From Bryoerythrophyllum caledonicum (Eukaryota > Streptophyta > Bryopsida > Pottiales > Pottiaceae), in contig OZ020519.1 of the NCBI GenBank assembly GCA_963971425.1, positions 1,008,028 to 1,072,027 on the forward strand: a stretch of 64,000 nt of DNA, read 5' to 3'. Below the pieces are notes generated by a model. That model had not been told where the DNA came from. It saw only the letters and a list, made by a program, of their open reading frames with translations, and made no database searches. Positions 1-12,095 of the stretch are shown in pieces. Each line of letters opens with the position of its first letter. Positions within the stretch are counted from its first letter, which is position 1. The position numbers and the translations under genes are program-made.

Positions 1-48
1 TTGCCAATCTTTTGGACTCGCATGTGGTTGTTCCGTTGGCCCCTTGTA

Positions 49-2046
49 CTAGTCATGGGAAATTGGTGGATAGATGGGTAGATCACTTCCCACTTGTATT
101 CCCGACGAAGTGGATTTGAAATGCAATGGAGAAACGAGGACTTCTTCATCCAAGATAGGGTCTACGTTGGACAATTGTGTGCCATCTAAGGTGACACCAC
201 AAACATCCTCGTAACGTAGGTCATCTACGAGAATGGCTAAGTCAATGTCCTGGAGAAGATCACCACTAAGTTCTTCCATGAAAAACGTATCCATGGATCG
301 GTCAGACTCAGTGTGCGGGTGCTCAGCCAACCAAGTAGAGAATTCTCCATCATCCTCCCATTCGTATAGACTAGGCCCCAGACAACTCAATGAAGAAGGA
401 GTGGTGGTTTTTGTTACCTCTGGAAGCGCGAACTTGACCCCCTTGATTGTCTTTCTAGCTCCACGTGGCACGTGGTCTTCATCCTCTGAGGATGAGCTAG
501 AAGATCCTAAGGTCTTAGGGAAGCTAGGTTGAATATAAACCTTGGTTAGATTCGACCCGACACCATAGGTGATATGAGGTTTTTCACCACTCCAATCTAC
601 CTTAGCGTTGGCTGTCCTCAACCACGGTCTCCCTAGAAGCAAGGGGAAGAAATTTTTGTTCGAGTGCATTCGAAGCACTTGGAAGGTGACCGTGTAGTCC
701 TCCCCTCCTGTGTTCATCTTGCACCCAGAAATTTGGCCTATTGGTGCTTCTGGAATCTGGTTGGCCATGTTGATCACATAAGGTGAGGGCTCTGTGATAT
801 CTAGCCCTAACTGTTCCATGGTGTGAAGAGGCATGATGTTTACACCACTACCACCATCCACCAACACCTTGGACAACACCTTATCCACGATAGTGGCTTC
901 AATTTCTACCGCACGAACCTCAAATGCCTTTTTGGAAGGCTTTCTAGAAGAGCTCACTCTAGCAGTTAGATTGGGCTTGACCTTTACCCTCTTGGCTAGT
1001 GGAATCTTCTTCTTCAACTCTTTCCGTTCCAAGGGAGCCAAGTGGATGAGCTGGGAAATGGTAATGTTGGCGTTCAACCTATTCAAGTCCTCCCAAAGAT
1101 CATACGGTCTAAACGTGGAGGTGGATGAAGGGTTTTTAATTCCTATCTCTTGAGTGGGAATTGTTGGACCCTCCCAGGTTGGCTCAGGTGCGTGGGGATT
1201 CTGGGGTTCTTCACCACCTTCGGAAGGGGTGGAATCTAACATCAACGGATTCACTGGAGGCACCTTCTGGTTGGCCTTCCTTGTGGACTTCAAGGCTTCA
1301 TGAACTACATCATTGAGTACTGATAAGTGTGGTGAATCCTCGAAGCTAACCTCTGATTCCTGAGCTACGAAGGGTTGGTTGGCCTTTTGGGCTTGTGTCA
1401 ATACCGCATTTACGGGAAGTGAAAGCTGAGCCACTTGATGTGGAATGACAGGTTCATGCGATACAAAATAGGATTGAGAAGAGGTAGAACTTTGAGAAGC
1501 TCCTTGAGACCCGAGTTCTGTCAATGTGACGGTGGTAGAGGGAGATGAAGAAGAAGGAGATGCAAATCGGGCATCTTGGTTAGGCGCCTGGTTTTGGCCA
1601 AAAGGCACAAAACCTTGTTGGGTTTGCAAGCCCTGAGGAGGTTGGTGGTTTTGACGATGATTATTATAATCATAGTATATGTTGGGAGGATGGAGACTGT
1701 TGTCATTCGAAGGGTTTCGAGCCCCTCTCTGGTTATCCATGGCTTGTTGGGAAAAATTCCCTCTCATTGGCCTCATAGGAATGACCTTGTCCTTCTCCCT
1801 ACATCTAATTGTGGGATGATTACCACCGCAGTTCCCACACACTATCCCATTCTCCAACCAACAACTCCCAGGTGGATGTCTTCTTCCACAAGACTGACAG
1901 ATCTCCCAACGAGGTTGGGGCCTCGGACTTTGACCACGATTAAGTTGTTGAATCCGGTGTGGGGGTTGGTAGACGTTTGAATGGTATGGGAAGGTGGTAC
2001 AAAACTGCATGGTGTGACCATTCTCGCCGCACGAAGTGCACCACAT
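49..2046 (-). pseudogene. Ty3/gypsy gag C-terminus and aspartic protease (E1)
   Basis: This is a 665-codon open stretch. Near its N-terminus are three Cys/His knuckles: CTSCGENGHTMQFC (spacing CX2CX4HX4C) and two shorter variants, CQSCGRRHPPGSC and CGNCGGNHPTIRC. A long Gln/Ser/Pro-rich linker follows, and then a retropepsin-like segment with the active-site motif VDGGSGVNIM around residue 400. It matches, in order, the corresponding part of E3. The frame ends at a TAG at 49-51, although the next codons (to position 1) still resemble the linker before reverse transcriptase in E3, so this is a premature stop. The family role is nucleocapsid RNA binding and polyprotein cleavage. This copy is probably inactive. 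Confidence 0.85.
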
Positions 2047-2064
2047 ACCAGAAGAATGTCTACC

Positions 2065-2697
2065 TCACTCTATCTGAGGAGGTGGGGCATTAGGGTTCTG
2101 GTTCCTGAGTAGAAGAGCCATCTGATCTGTCATTGCCCTCAATTGTTGTTGGAGTTGGTCTTGGAACCCCTGCTGAGCGTTGTGGATCTCCTTCTTCATC
2201 TCGTGACGCCAAGTGGGTCCATATGTAAGAGCGGGTAGAGGAACAGGGGGCCTGACATTAAGAGGAATGGTATTCACCACAGGTGGAGAATACACTGTTG
2301 GGCCACGTGGAGATTCAACTAAGTCTGACTTCTCCCGGACATGGATAGGAATAAAGCTAGGAATGCTCTCATTCTCCTTCCTCCATAGTTTCTCGTGTTC
2401 TGTTGCCACCGCTGCCACGGTCCTAGCTGCCTCCTTAGCTTCCTCTAAGGTGGTGGGCCTTGTCTGGAGAATTTCCCGTATCGTTTTCTCTAGATAAAAC
2501 CCTTGAAGGAAAAAGTGTCTCAAGGTATCATCTGTGAGCAAATCACCCACGAACCGGGTGACAACTTGCTCAAACCTACGGATGTAGGATGAAATATTGT
2601 GGGACTCCGTTTCCACATGTTGCCGGAAGTTAACTTTAAATCCGGTTAAAACAAAAAAATTAGTTAAGTAGTTATGATAGTTTCCACTAGAATTCAT
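2065..2697 (-). pseudogene. Ty3/gypsy gag fragment (E1), 5' truncated
   Basis: The ORF contains the retrotransposon gag core: YIRRFEQVVTRFVGDLL and FFLQGF correspond to YIKRFELVVTRFVGNLL and FFIQGF in E3. A hydrophilic tail with a Gln-rich coiled-coil-like stretch (QQGFQDQLQQQLRAM) follows. Homology to other gag copies stops near 2650. The first 20 or so codons read across the junction with the inserted block, so the true N-terminal half of gag is missing. A stop separates it from the zinc-knuckle ORF just downstream. Confidence 0.8.
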
Positions 2698-3124
2698 CCT
2701 ATGGTCGTCAGAAAAGAATAATGACGGATGGATCAGGTTGCGAATCCTAATTAAGCCAAAATCTGTTGAAATCGGAGCCGGAGCAGTTCCCGGTTTTCCG
2801 GGGCGGACAGTTATTCGGAACCGTCAGCCGGAACTGTCGCCATCAACTGTCATCATGACTCCGTACTAACTGCCGGACTACTTAAGGCTGGGATTCGGGG
2901 GGAGAACTCTTTTCTTCTCCATTCCTTCGTTGCGTGCAGGGTTTTCGTCTTCAGGCTTTCTTCCTCTCCCTCTTTCACTTCCTCGCTCCCGGTTCCAAAA
3001 CTCTGGCCGTTAGGGTTTGGAGCTTAGACGATTAGAACGGACGTGCGTCCGTTAGGGAGTGCTTTTGTGAGGACGGTGCGTGCAGGGACTACCTTGAGAG
3101 ACGGTGAAGATTTAGGAGGCCCTC

Positions 3125-5184
3125 ATGAAGACTGTACCGATGGCTAAGAAGAAGAGGACGGATAGAGACGGGTGCGGCAATAGAGACGAAGAGCCGGCCG
3201 CGGGACTTCCCCCTTTGGCCCGAGTCCTTCCGGACATCCCCGAAGACCTGGACGAATTCAACCTCCTGAAGTCGAGCCTAAAGACTATGGGGTGCGAAGG
3301 GTTGCTCGAAGTCCCCTGGGTATGCGGGAGGAGATCTATGTCCAGGAGCTTATCGGCGCTCCGGACAAGAAGTACCAGGGGTTACTGAGGGACCATCCGG
3401 AAAACTGGGGAGTTCCGGAATGGTCCCAGGCGTACGACTTCCGGGGCGGACGCACCAAAGTGGTGGAACGGCGAGACGAATTCCTGGTGGACGAATTTGC
3501 GAGTCCGGCTGACCCAAAGGACGGCTACAACATGCAGGACCTTCGGCATCTGGACGCCCAGCTCGTGCTAGGGTTTTTAAACCCTATTTTCCATCCGGAA
3601 AAGCCGAAGCGGGTGGTGGCGAAGTGGGCCTGCACCTTCCTCGGGGCGCTCCGGAAGAAGATAGTAATGGATTGGGGAACGCTTATGACGGACATGATCA
3701 GCCGTCTAGTAGCCAACCTTCAGAGGGTGAAGAAGACGGCAACACCCTTGGCCTCCTATGTGGTGCACCTCTATGCGCACCACCAGCAACTCACTACGGC
3801 GGAGGTCCGGAAGTACGATATCGTCCTCAACTTCCAGAAGTACGGAGGGGACGAGTCTGAAGAGGAAGAATCCGGAGAGGGGGAGCCAACGCCGGAAGCA
3901 GCCACCACCAGCACTCCGGAGGGCCGGAAGGTCCCAAAGAGACCTCGGGGGAAGGAACCTGCGACGGAGAGTCCGGGCATCCGAAGCTCCTCTGCATCCT
4001 CCGGAGAAGACGAGTCCGGACCCTCAGAAGGGACCAGCCGGAAGAGGAGAAAGGTGGACCGGGACGACTCCAAGGGCCAGCTCAAGCTGATGGATGAGCT
4101 CACCCGCGACATTGGCTGGAGGGTTGGGCTCCTCAAGGAGACCAACTACATCATCACCGGCAGCGTGGAGCAAATCTTCCGGAGTCTGGGCGTCGAACGG
4201 CTAGAGGACGCCATTAACAGGGTGGAGGAACTCCGGAGCCGGGAGGTGGGCACGAAGGCGCTGCACACTCAGATCGCCTCTCTATACAAGGCAAGTAACG
4301 AGATGGAGAGGAAGATGAAGCAGTACCTAGCGGAGGCGGCTGTGGCGGTGACGGCCCGGAAACTGGCCGAGGAGAAGGCCAACGCTTCCGCAGCGGCTTT
4401 ACTGGAAGTCCGGGCCTTCTTGGACCTACCTGTCGACGTGGTCAACCGAAGCCGGCTCTTCACCGAGTTGGTGGAGAAGAAGGAGAAGGTCACCCGGGCC
4501 AACATCATCCGGTTCCTCCTTGACCAGGCTGACAAGATGGGAAGGACCTGGGAGCAGATGAAGGTGCTAGTCGACAACATTGTCGTCGAATTTCCGGAAG
4601 AACCTGCAGCGCCTGGACCGGAAGGCACGCCGACCACAACTCGAACAACAGCCACTCCGGAACCACCACCCAAGACCACCCCAGCGCCGAGAACCTCCGC
4701 GAACCCGGAGTCCATGGATACCCCGCCACGGACACCGGCGGAGGGGATCGTGCCCCCTAACCCGAGTACCAGCGAGATCCTGAAGACACTTCCGGATCTC
4801 CTGTCGCCACCCACTATGCGGCTTCCAGATCCTCCGACAGAGGGCGGCCTTCCAGCTCCTCCAAGGTTAGTGTCACGAAGGTTAGCATCCGGAGCCAGGA
4901 GTCCGTCCGGAAGCTACAGGGACTTGGTCCAAGAGACCGGGTCAGTTTCCGCGGCAGGCACCCCCACACCTCCGCTTCCGGAAGGATCTCCGGCCCAGCC
5001 CCCTCTACCCCCGGACGCCCGGTCTCCAGGGGTGGCTGTTCCCTCACCAACCGGCCCAGCCAACAAGAAGACCAACCTTTCGCCGGCGGCTTCAAAGAAG
5101 GCAAAGGATAAGGCGCGCGTTCCGGTGGAGAGTTCCCCCTCCCGCCGGAGTGGGAGAAATCGGGGTCCCGGTGCTCCTACTTAG
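3125..5184 (+). CDS. Gag-like / 'putative gypsy-type transposon' protein with a frameshift
   Basis: Two overlapping frames form one product. The ATG at 3125 opens about 65 codons of one frame. The continuation, homologous in style to plant gypsy-type transposon proteins, is in the frame that starts at 3292. A single-base change in the CCCC run near 3312 would join them into roughly 690 residues. Visible regions are a basic N-terminus (MAKKKRTDRD), a globular segment with LDAQLVLGFLNPIFHPEKP and RVVAKWACTFLGALRKK, an acidic Glu-rich linker, a predicted coiled coil (about residues 330-420 of the second frame) and a long Pro/Thr/Ser-rich basic tail. No zinc knuckle or catalytic motif is visible. 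A structural gag-like role is inferred from these features. Part of the same tail occurs on the minus strand at 12096-12350. Confidence 0.55.
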
Positions 5185-5189
5185 AGTAA

Positions 5190-6502
5190 AAATAGGTTGT
5201 AAGTTTCTTCCTGTTAACCACTTTTTCTCAGGGTAAGAATCCGGATCAGCAGCGACTAACGATGGGGCCCCAAGTGCACCCGGCTGCTACCGGAATCAAT
5301 AGCCAGGTTTTGTTAGAAAAGGAAGTCCGGAGTCCAGGAACTGTTCCGAGATTTTAGGATCTGAGATCCGATCTAGGACTTTTCCGCATTTCTCGGATCT
5401 TTTAGATAAGATCTAGCGGATTTTCCATAGTCATAAGTAGAAGGAAATCTGAATTTAGAGAATTCAGAGAGTATTTAGTAGGAGGTTTTGGGAAAAACCT
5501 TCGTCTTGTTCATTTCACTCGGAAATATACGTTACCATTTCCTTCACCAGATTTGCTACCTTGTGTTTTTGTGGGACGTATGAATCCTGTGAGTGACGGA
5601 TCCTTTCTGGAGGGTGTGGTTGTGTGAGGAATTTTCCGGACTAGAGTAACTCACTTGTTTTGCCGGAGGGGGAAGTTATCGAGGGTAGTGTCAGGAGATC
5701 GCCCGGGAGAGCTGGAGAGAACTATTGCAGAGGTGTTCCTAGTAGTTCCCAGGGTCCGGAAGTAGCCAGGAGGGGAAGAGATGAACTGCAGAGGTGTTCC
5801 TGGTAATCTCTAGTTTACGCGGGAAACCGTGCTAAACTGATCTCCGGTCAATACCAGAGTTCTCCCTTAAGAGAGGAAGAAAAAGCTTGATACTTGTACC
5901 CGGGTAAAGTAACCATAGCTAACCGTGAGTCTCTGATCCGGAAAGTTACAGTCATACCCCCCGGAATGCCGTTGTAGCCGGGTTAGTCTCTGTGTGACCG
6001 CATCCGGAAGGCCTTCCGGATGTCGTGAGAGTCGAAGTCCGGCAACAACAATCAAATTACCAGTTAGTATAGTAGGAAGAGTGTTGTTCGGTCACTCTAA
6101 GAATCCGGACAGTGGGTACCTAGCCACTTTAAGTCACAGGGTAGTGGGAAACCCAGCCACTTACACAAAACCGGGTCAGTGGACTTCGGCCACTCGTTTA
6201 AAAACTCCAGGAGACTCTCTGAGGAGGAACAGAGACTAATCAAACCACCCTCCTGATTTCCGGAAACTCAACTCCGGGAACCATTGTATAGCATCCGGAT
6301 CCGGACCGATCCGGACCTAATATAAGTGATAGAGAGTTATAGTTAATTCGTAGTTGTATTATTCGGGCAAGATTAGTAATCTGGGATATTGGAAGAAGAC
6401 ATTTAGGTCTCTGTGGGAACGAAACCGGAGCGGTTACTCTGGGAAGCTCTTAGTGACGATTAGGAGCATTTCGGAGGAATACTGTCTCTACGAACTGCAA
6501 CA
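5190..6502 (+). repeat. Inverted-repeat arm 1 (3' region of the TCCGGA element)
   Basis: This noncoding tail follows the gag-like ORF. It recurs in inverse orientation at 10758-12095, with matching landmarks: the GGGGCCC near the start, the duplicated 'GCAGAGGTGTTCCT' motif, the palindrome at 6001-6022 and the end at 6502. CCGGA motifs are frequent. Confidence 0.85.
6001..6022. repeat. Perfect 22-bp palindrome in arm 1
   Basis: The core TCCGGAAGGCCTTCCGGA (6003-6020) is its own reverse complement and extends by two paired bases on each side. It is preserved intact in the inverted copy at 11260-11281, although neighbouring sequence has diverged. Confidence 0.9.
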
Positions 6503-7458
6503 CTCCCCCATGCTGGGAAGTAAACAAAACAGAAGGTTACATGTGGGGATAACCTCCGGACGAGGTACACCCACTATGCCCCATACGATACAGACTCTTA
6601 GTTGGGCTGACCACCTACTTGGAGGTTTCTCCTTGGTATCAAGGTATCCCCAATTTCTCTCCAAGGGACGGCATCACCAACTCAAGAGAAACGACACCAA
6701 CATGTACAAAAAATCCTTCATTGGTTCATCATAATTCATTCATTTAGAAGGGGAGAACGTACCTGGCTGCAAATTCACCTTCCGTGTTCGATCCCCAACC
6801 GAATCTAAGTGCCTAGTGTAGGGTTTGGTGTAGTGAGGAAGGTTCGTATACTCACCTTATGCCGTGCTCCTTCTTCACGACCCCTTCAACATGTATACCA
6901 TTCCATGTATGCAGCATTCATCCCATTCAACATACAAAGCTATCGATGACACCCAAGTTGTCCTTACCTTGGTGGTAGATCAAGTTCGGGGGGGAAGAGA
7001 AGGGCGCCCTTGTCCCATGCCCGGGCACATGCACCTTCCCTCTTTGGCTTAGAAGCTCACTGATTACTTTCAAGCAATCGTGGGAGGGCCTCAACCTTTC
7101 ACCCCTAAGCCCCCTTACTCAACCAAAGCACAAGAGTTAGAAGGTGGTCCGCCTAACACAATGTGCTTGTGTTAGGAGGTCGAGAATTCCACACACCCTT
7201 CTAATTCCCCACCTCCCTTACAACTTGGACAACACACCTCATACAAGAATACATGCACAAAAGTAGGTTTAGCAACTTACCTCAAGCAATCGCGCACTCC
7301 ACCTCCCACATGAGACCAAGTACCACTCAACTCACGGTTTAGGTCAGAAATAGACAATTCAGAACCTTTAAAACCCTAAATTTAGCAATCCAGCAGCAAG
7401 ACAAATACCTTTCAAGCAACAAACCAAACAAAAAGCTCCTCCCGGCGGACGCACCAAA
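6503..7458 (-). other. E1 leader (5' untranslated region) and primer-site region
   Basis: No gene is seen here. Read on the minus strand, much of this stretch resembles the leader of E3 (35983-37480). Matches include the segments around 6600-6660 and 7000-7110, which align with about 37030-37150 and 36240-36450. The 19 bases next to the LTR (about 7440-7458) correspond to the primer-binding-site region TTTGGTGCGTCCGCCGGGA. Small ORFs in this stretch are not conserved. Confidence 0.65.
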
Positions 7459-10100
7459 TGTGAGCCCAAATATAGACCCCCTAAGAGAATCAATTTTTAA
7501 ACCCACAAGGTCCTATTATTACACCACTTAACCATTCCTTAAGCTTAACCATACATTCTACTTTTACTGAATTTGGATCTTTGGCGTATCCATTTATATA
7601 TTTAGAATTTAATAACACTATTATCTTAACCTAGCTAAGTGAACTCAATTAACCTTCCATTGTAATCAATTACTTAACTCTGGATAAATTAATTAGGTAT
7701 AAGTAATTATTTAATTATTTGTTATCTAATTACTACGGTTATCATTATTTGTTTATTATTTATTATTATTACTTTTTGATTTTATTTTTTATTTTTTATT
7801 ATTATTATATATATATATATTTTTAAAAAAAAATTAATTTGTTAATTTTTGGTTTAAGTCGGCTGATCAGGCCTGATCCAGATCCTGTTTTGTAGCAGCA
7901 ACTTCAACAGCCCTTATCTTTTGATTCGGGACTCCGAATCCAAAAAAATTTCCTCTTACACTAATCAGCAGCTCATTTCCAACTTGAATAGACCACTTAG
8001 AACCCAAATCAGCAGGCCGAGGACATAGAAACCACCATCACAAGCAATTTTCATGCACCAACAATCTCAACACATCATTATGATCTCAAAGACGAACTCA
8101 TGCATACTAAAATAGAATCCATGGGCTGTGTACCGGTTCAGCTTTGATGGAACTTGTGGCCAAATACCTAATTCTGGCAAAAATTTACCAGCGCTTCCGC
8201 ATGAGATTCGGCCACCGAAATTTTAACACCTAGACATCTCATACAGACACCTCCAGCTCCACAGTCCTCGCACGCAGCTCCACGACAAACCGGTGACGTC
8301 CTCCAGCAATTCGCACAAGACTCACACTCCAACATACCACCTGTGGTCATAGGCGTTTACAAACGCCGGCACCCCTTCCGCAGTCCACCGTGATCGCCAA
8401 CTGCCGCGCACTCTTCAGCTCCCACAGCTCGCGCGCTCCACACTCGCGCACACAGATACGCACCACCAAAACGGAGTCTCTAAAAAAAAAGAGAAAAAAC
8501 CAGCAGATCTCGCGAGAGCTCCGCACCCAGGTGCACACTCTACACACAGCAATCGCGGTGCACACTCACACACACGAACCAACAAACACAGTCCAAAGAA
8601 AAAACAAAAAAAACGAGAGCTACAGCCTGCACACTCACAGGTGCCTCTTGCACTCCGGCGCTCCCCTCCAGACGCCGGCACTTCTCCACCGGAGCCGCAC
8701 CGGGCTCCCTGCCTCCGAATCTCCCTCGCGCACACAAGTGCGCACCTTTTCAACAAAACAGCACCACGAAAACCCGGAGAGCTCCAGCCTCCGATCCTCC
8801 GGCTCTCGCACCCTCGCTGGAGCTACTCTCCCACACAGGTACCCTAAAACGGAGCCAACACATGGAAACAGCGAGCTCCAGCTCGCTTGCTCGCAGGAGT
8901 TCTTCTTCCACCAAAAAAAAAAAAAAAAACCACCCTCTCCGGAAATCGGAGACCTCCAGCTCTCCTTGCTCGCCGGAGCTCCTCCCACGCAGCCGCGAGC
9001 TACACTCACTCACAGGTGCCTCTCGCACACCCGGTGCTATCTCTCCAAAAACAACAGTCTTCCTTCAAAAAAAAACAGGGTCTCCCAGCCCCCTTGCTTG
9101 CAGGAGCTCCTCCCACGCAGCCGCGAGCTACACCCCCGCGATCCTCCTTCACGCGCCCAGATGCGCGCCTCTCTCCACAGAGCTCCCCAAAAAAAAACAC
9201 ACACCGCTCTCTAGCTCCCTCGCTCCCAGGAAATCCGCCTGGCCCGGTCCTTTTTTTTTTCCTTTCTCTTTTTTTTCCTTTTTTTTTCCTTGACCAGACT
9301 GGCTTACCTTAATGAGGCAGCCCATAACCTCTCACCGAATTGCAGAATTGGCTTCTTACAGCCGTCTTTGCATGTTTTTAGTTTATCACACATTAATTCG
9401 CCGCTTTGCTCCTTACAAGCTTCCCTAAAATTAAATCCATGGTGGCAAGAATGATCATGTGGCATGTGCATGGAGAAGCACATCCAACTACTTCCCCTTC
9501 TTTTTCTTTTTTCCTTTTTCTTTTTCTTTTGATCTTTTAAAGACTATTACACTAGATCTAGTACTATCTACTGCTGATTTGCAATTTACTTATAACTTCA
9601 AAAACTAACCACATAGCTGGACTCCCAGCACCCTAATTAGTCTACCTAAATTTTCTTAGCATTTTTGAAGGTTCCTAAGTGTTTTTCCCAAACGGTCAAC
9701 CCGTCGATCCACTAGTCAAACCCCAGAATAAAGTAGCAATTCAACTCGGAAAATTCTAGAAATTTTACCACTACTTCTACCTGCTAGGAGACACTCTCCC
9801 AATTTTTCCCATAATTTTTGTCCCATTTCTCAATTTTTAGTCATTTTCCAAGGACCTTTCTTCCCCTTTTTTATCTTTCTCTTCATTTCCATTCCACTTC
9901 CGCTACACTTTCAAGCATCTTAGTCGGAAAGAGGAAAAAATAGGAAACTTAGTGTCACATCATGGCACTAGGCCTATTACTCTAGGAATTTTGACTTTAA
10001 TAGACGGTTTGACCACTATTTTAACTAAAATTGGGTTAATACTATCAAAAACTCGAAAAAATGAAGAAAAAAGAGTGAGGGCCCACTTTGGCCACTCACA
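7459..10100 (-). repeat. LTR of E1 (5' LTR, minus strand)
   Basis: In plus orientation the LTR begins TGTGAGCC next to the primer-site region and ends GGCCACTCACA at 10100, giving TGTGAG...CTCACA inverted termini. It contains the box CAGCGCTTCCGC near 8190, shared with the other LTRs of this family at a similar distance from the LTR end. An AT-rich stretch lies at 7740-7850, and a C-rich region with repeated CTCGCACAC-like and GGAGCTCCTCCC motifs lies at 8350-9260. The many small ORFs in 8390-9312 are low-complexity and probably noncoding. Confidence 0.75.
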
Positions 10101-10101
10101 T

Positions 10102-10353
10102 CCACACAGCTTGGTCGAGACCTAGTCTCCGCCTTAATATTTTGCCTGGTCTTCCTTGTCTCGAATCGCCACGGCTCCACCCCTCGTCTCCGTGCGTTCT
10201 CCGTCGCCGTTTTTCTTTACTGCTCCTCCACACAGCTTGGTCGAGACCTAGTCTCCGTCTTAGTATTTCGCCTAGTCTTCCTTGTCTCGATTCGCCAAGG
10301 CTCCCTCCCTCGTCTCGGTGCGTTCTCTGTCGTTGTTTTTCCACCGAGTTGTT
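10102..10353. repeat. Direct tandem duplication, 126-bp unit x2
   Basis: The sequence CCACACAGCTTGGTCGAGAC starts at 10102 and again at 10228, and the match continues with scattered substitutions through the CCCTCGTCTC...GTGCG segment. It lies between the E1 LTR and the inverted TCCGGA block. The rest of 10354-10757 shows no recognised gene or repeat. Confidence 0.85.
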
Positions 10354-10757
10354 CTTGCCGACTTCCGCCTTCGTGTCTGTGTGCTGCGCGTCAGGATCTT
10401 TCTTTGTCGACCTCCAGTGCAATTTCGGGCGAATAGGAGAGTGACAAGATCGACCCACCAGGTCGTATTTTTGCACCACCTTCTTGTTGATGGTTGTCCC
10501 GTGTCTTTGTCTGTGTAGGACGACCTTCAGCAACTCTGGTCCATGTACTTCGTGGCTGCACAACACCAAAGGGAGGGACAGTACCGGAGGCTTGCAAACA
10601 TATGAGGAGCGTATTGTATGCACAAGGCAAATCAAACAATGGTAAAGGAGAGAGTGCACCTTTGCTGTGTGGCATAGAGCCGGCAGGTCGGTACGTGGTC
10701 TTCTCAGTTCGGTGTCTTCTTTCGTTTCGGCATTCCCTCGTGCGGTGCCTCCTTGCG

Positions 10758-12095
10758 TGTCGTAGTTTGCAGAGTCAGTATTCCTCCGGAATGCACTCAA
10801 TCGTCACTAAGTGCTTCCAAAGTAAACCGCTCCGGTTTCGTTCCCATAGAGATCTATTTATCCTTTCAAATTATCCCAAAACCACTAGTCTATTCATCAC
10901 GTAGGTTAGTTAATCTATTCAATAATGGTTCCAGATCCTTCCGGATTCCGAAACCCAAGCAAAACTTTCCGGAACTAGTTTTCGGAAGGTATATACAGTA
11001 GTTCCCGGAAATGGTTTCCGGAAACCAAGAGGGTAGTTTAATTTACCTTTGTTCCTCCTTACAGTGGCTTCCGGAAGGTTTAAACGAGTGACCGGAAGGC
11101 CACTGATCCTATTTTGTGTAAGTGGCCGGATTCCCCACTGCCTTGTGATTTTAAGTGGCTAGACACCCACTGCCCGGTGTTTACAGTGACCGGACAATCA
11201 CTTTCTACCTAATCTACTAACCGCTGGTATGGTGTTGCTCCTAGACGTAACTCTCACGACATCCGGAAGGCCTTCCGGATGCGGTCACACAATGGTACGT
11301 TCCGACTACAACGACGTTCCGGTAGCACTATTGTAGCCCTACAAAGATAGTGTTGTAGTTTCACTAGGGAGGACTCCTTCTAGACTCACATAGCAGGCTT
11401 TTCCTATCATGGGGGTAGACTCCGGTTTTGGTACCGGAATCCGGGTTCTCACGGACTATTCCGTGCCCTAGAGACTACCAGGAACACCTCTGCAATAGAT
11501 CTCTTCCCCTCCTGGTTCTTCCGGACTTCTGAAGGTGACCAGGAACACCTCTGCAACCTCCTCCAGTTATTCCGGACATTCGCCTACTGAAGATCTAAAC
11601 CGGTTCACTCCTTAGCTTAACAAAACAGCCTTCTCTTTGAAGAAACTTACACAAATACGTACTACAGTAACGGACCTGGAACCTCACACGTAAAATAACT
11701 CTCTTCACAAGTACTAGGTAGCAAATCCAGTGAAAGCTCTGAAATATATTCAACGTAAAGGAAACAAAACAAGATGATGAGTTTTCCAAAACTCATCTAC
11801 TAAGTACTTAGAACTATTCCTATTTTAAGGCCTATCCTATCTACGAGAAATCCGGGGGATCTTATTCCTAAAGTTAAGGATCTTATCCCGAAAAATCCGG
11901 ATAAGTGAATCTCAGATCCAATTTTCCCGGGTCCGGATTCCGGACATCCGAAAAGTACGCAAAGTTCCGAAAGTGTTCCAAGTTTCCGAAAGACTTAGTT
12001 TCCGGATTAAGTAGCCGGGTGCAACTCTGGGCCCCATCGTTAATCGCTACCTAATTCCGATCCCTAAGCTGCCACTACTCCTAAATCTAACCTAC
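10758..12095 (-). repeat. Inverted-repeat arm 2 (second TCCGGA element copy)
   Basis: This is a minus-strand copy of 5190-6502. It begins TGTCGTAG at 10758, the complement of the element end, and carries the 22-bp palindrome at 11260-11281 and the GGGCCCC landmark near 12030. It leads directly into the tail of the same ORF family at 12096-12350. The rest of that element is lost in the N gap or deleted. Confidence 0.85.

Larger units (their letters stand above)
2698..6502 (+). mobile_element. TCCGGA-rich inserted element with gag-like ORF
   Basis: This block interrupts E1 and differs from it in composition, with many TCCGGA/CCGGAA motifs. It holds a leader with a possible promoter (2698-3120), one long ORF (3125-5184) and a noncoding tail of about 1.3 kb. 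The tail is found again, inverted, at 10758-12095. The shared homology stops sharply at ...GCAACA (6502) in this copy and at the complement of ...ACGACA (10758) in the other, so this is the real 3' end of the element. Ending in CA fits an LTR-type element, but I see no matching 5' LTR. The left boundary is only approximate. Confidence 0.6.
1..10100 (-). mobile_element. Ty3/gypsy LTR retrotransposon E1, 5' part
   Basis: Read on the minus strand, the order is LTR (7459-10100), primer-site-like sequence, leader, gag, zinc knuckles and aspartic protease. The rest of pol lies beyond position 1. The leader and gag resemble those of E3 (33722-46980), so they belong to one broad family, but the LTR body is largely different. 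A foreign block of about 3.8 kb (about 2698-6502) interrupts the leader/gag junction. Gag homology resumes on its left near 2650 and leader homology on its right near 6590. The target-site duplication cannot be checked because the 3' LTR is outside the window. Confidence 0.85.

Noticed and set aside
6290..6320. Possible tRNA or rRNA genes in the window
   Set aside because: No cloverleaf-consistent segment with A and B box motifs, nor any rRNA-like conserved stretch, was recognised on reading; a tRNAscan run would settle it.
8390..9312. ORFs of up to 274 codons in the E1 LTR
   Set aside because: Low-complexity, with poly-Lys from A-runs and repeated Ala/Ser/Leu strings; several frames overlap and none has domain features.
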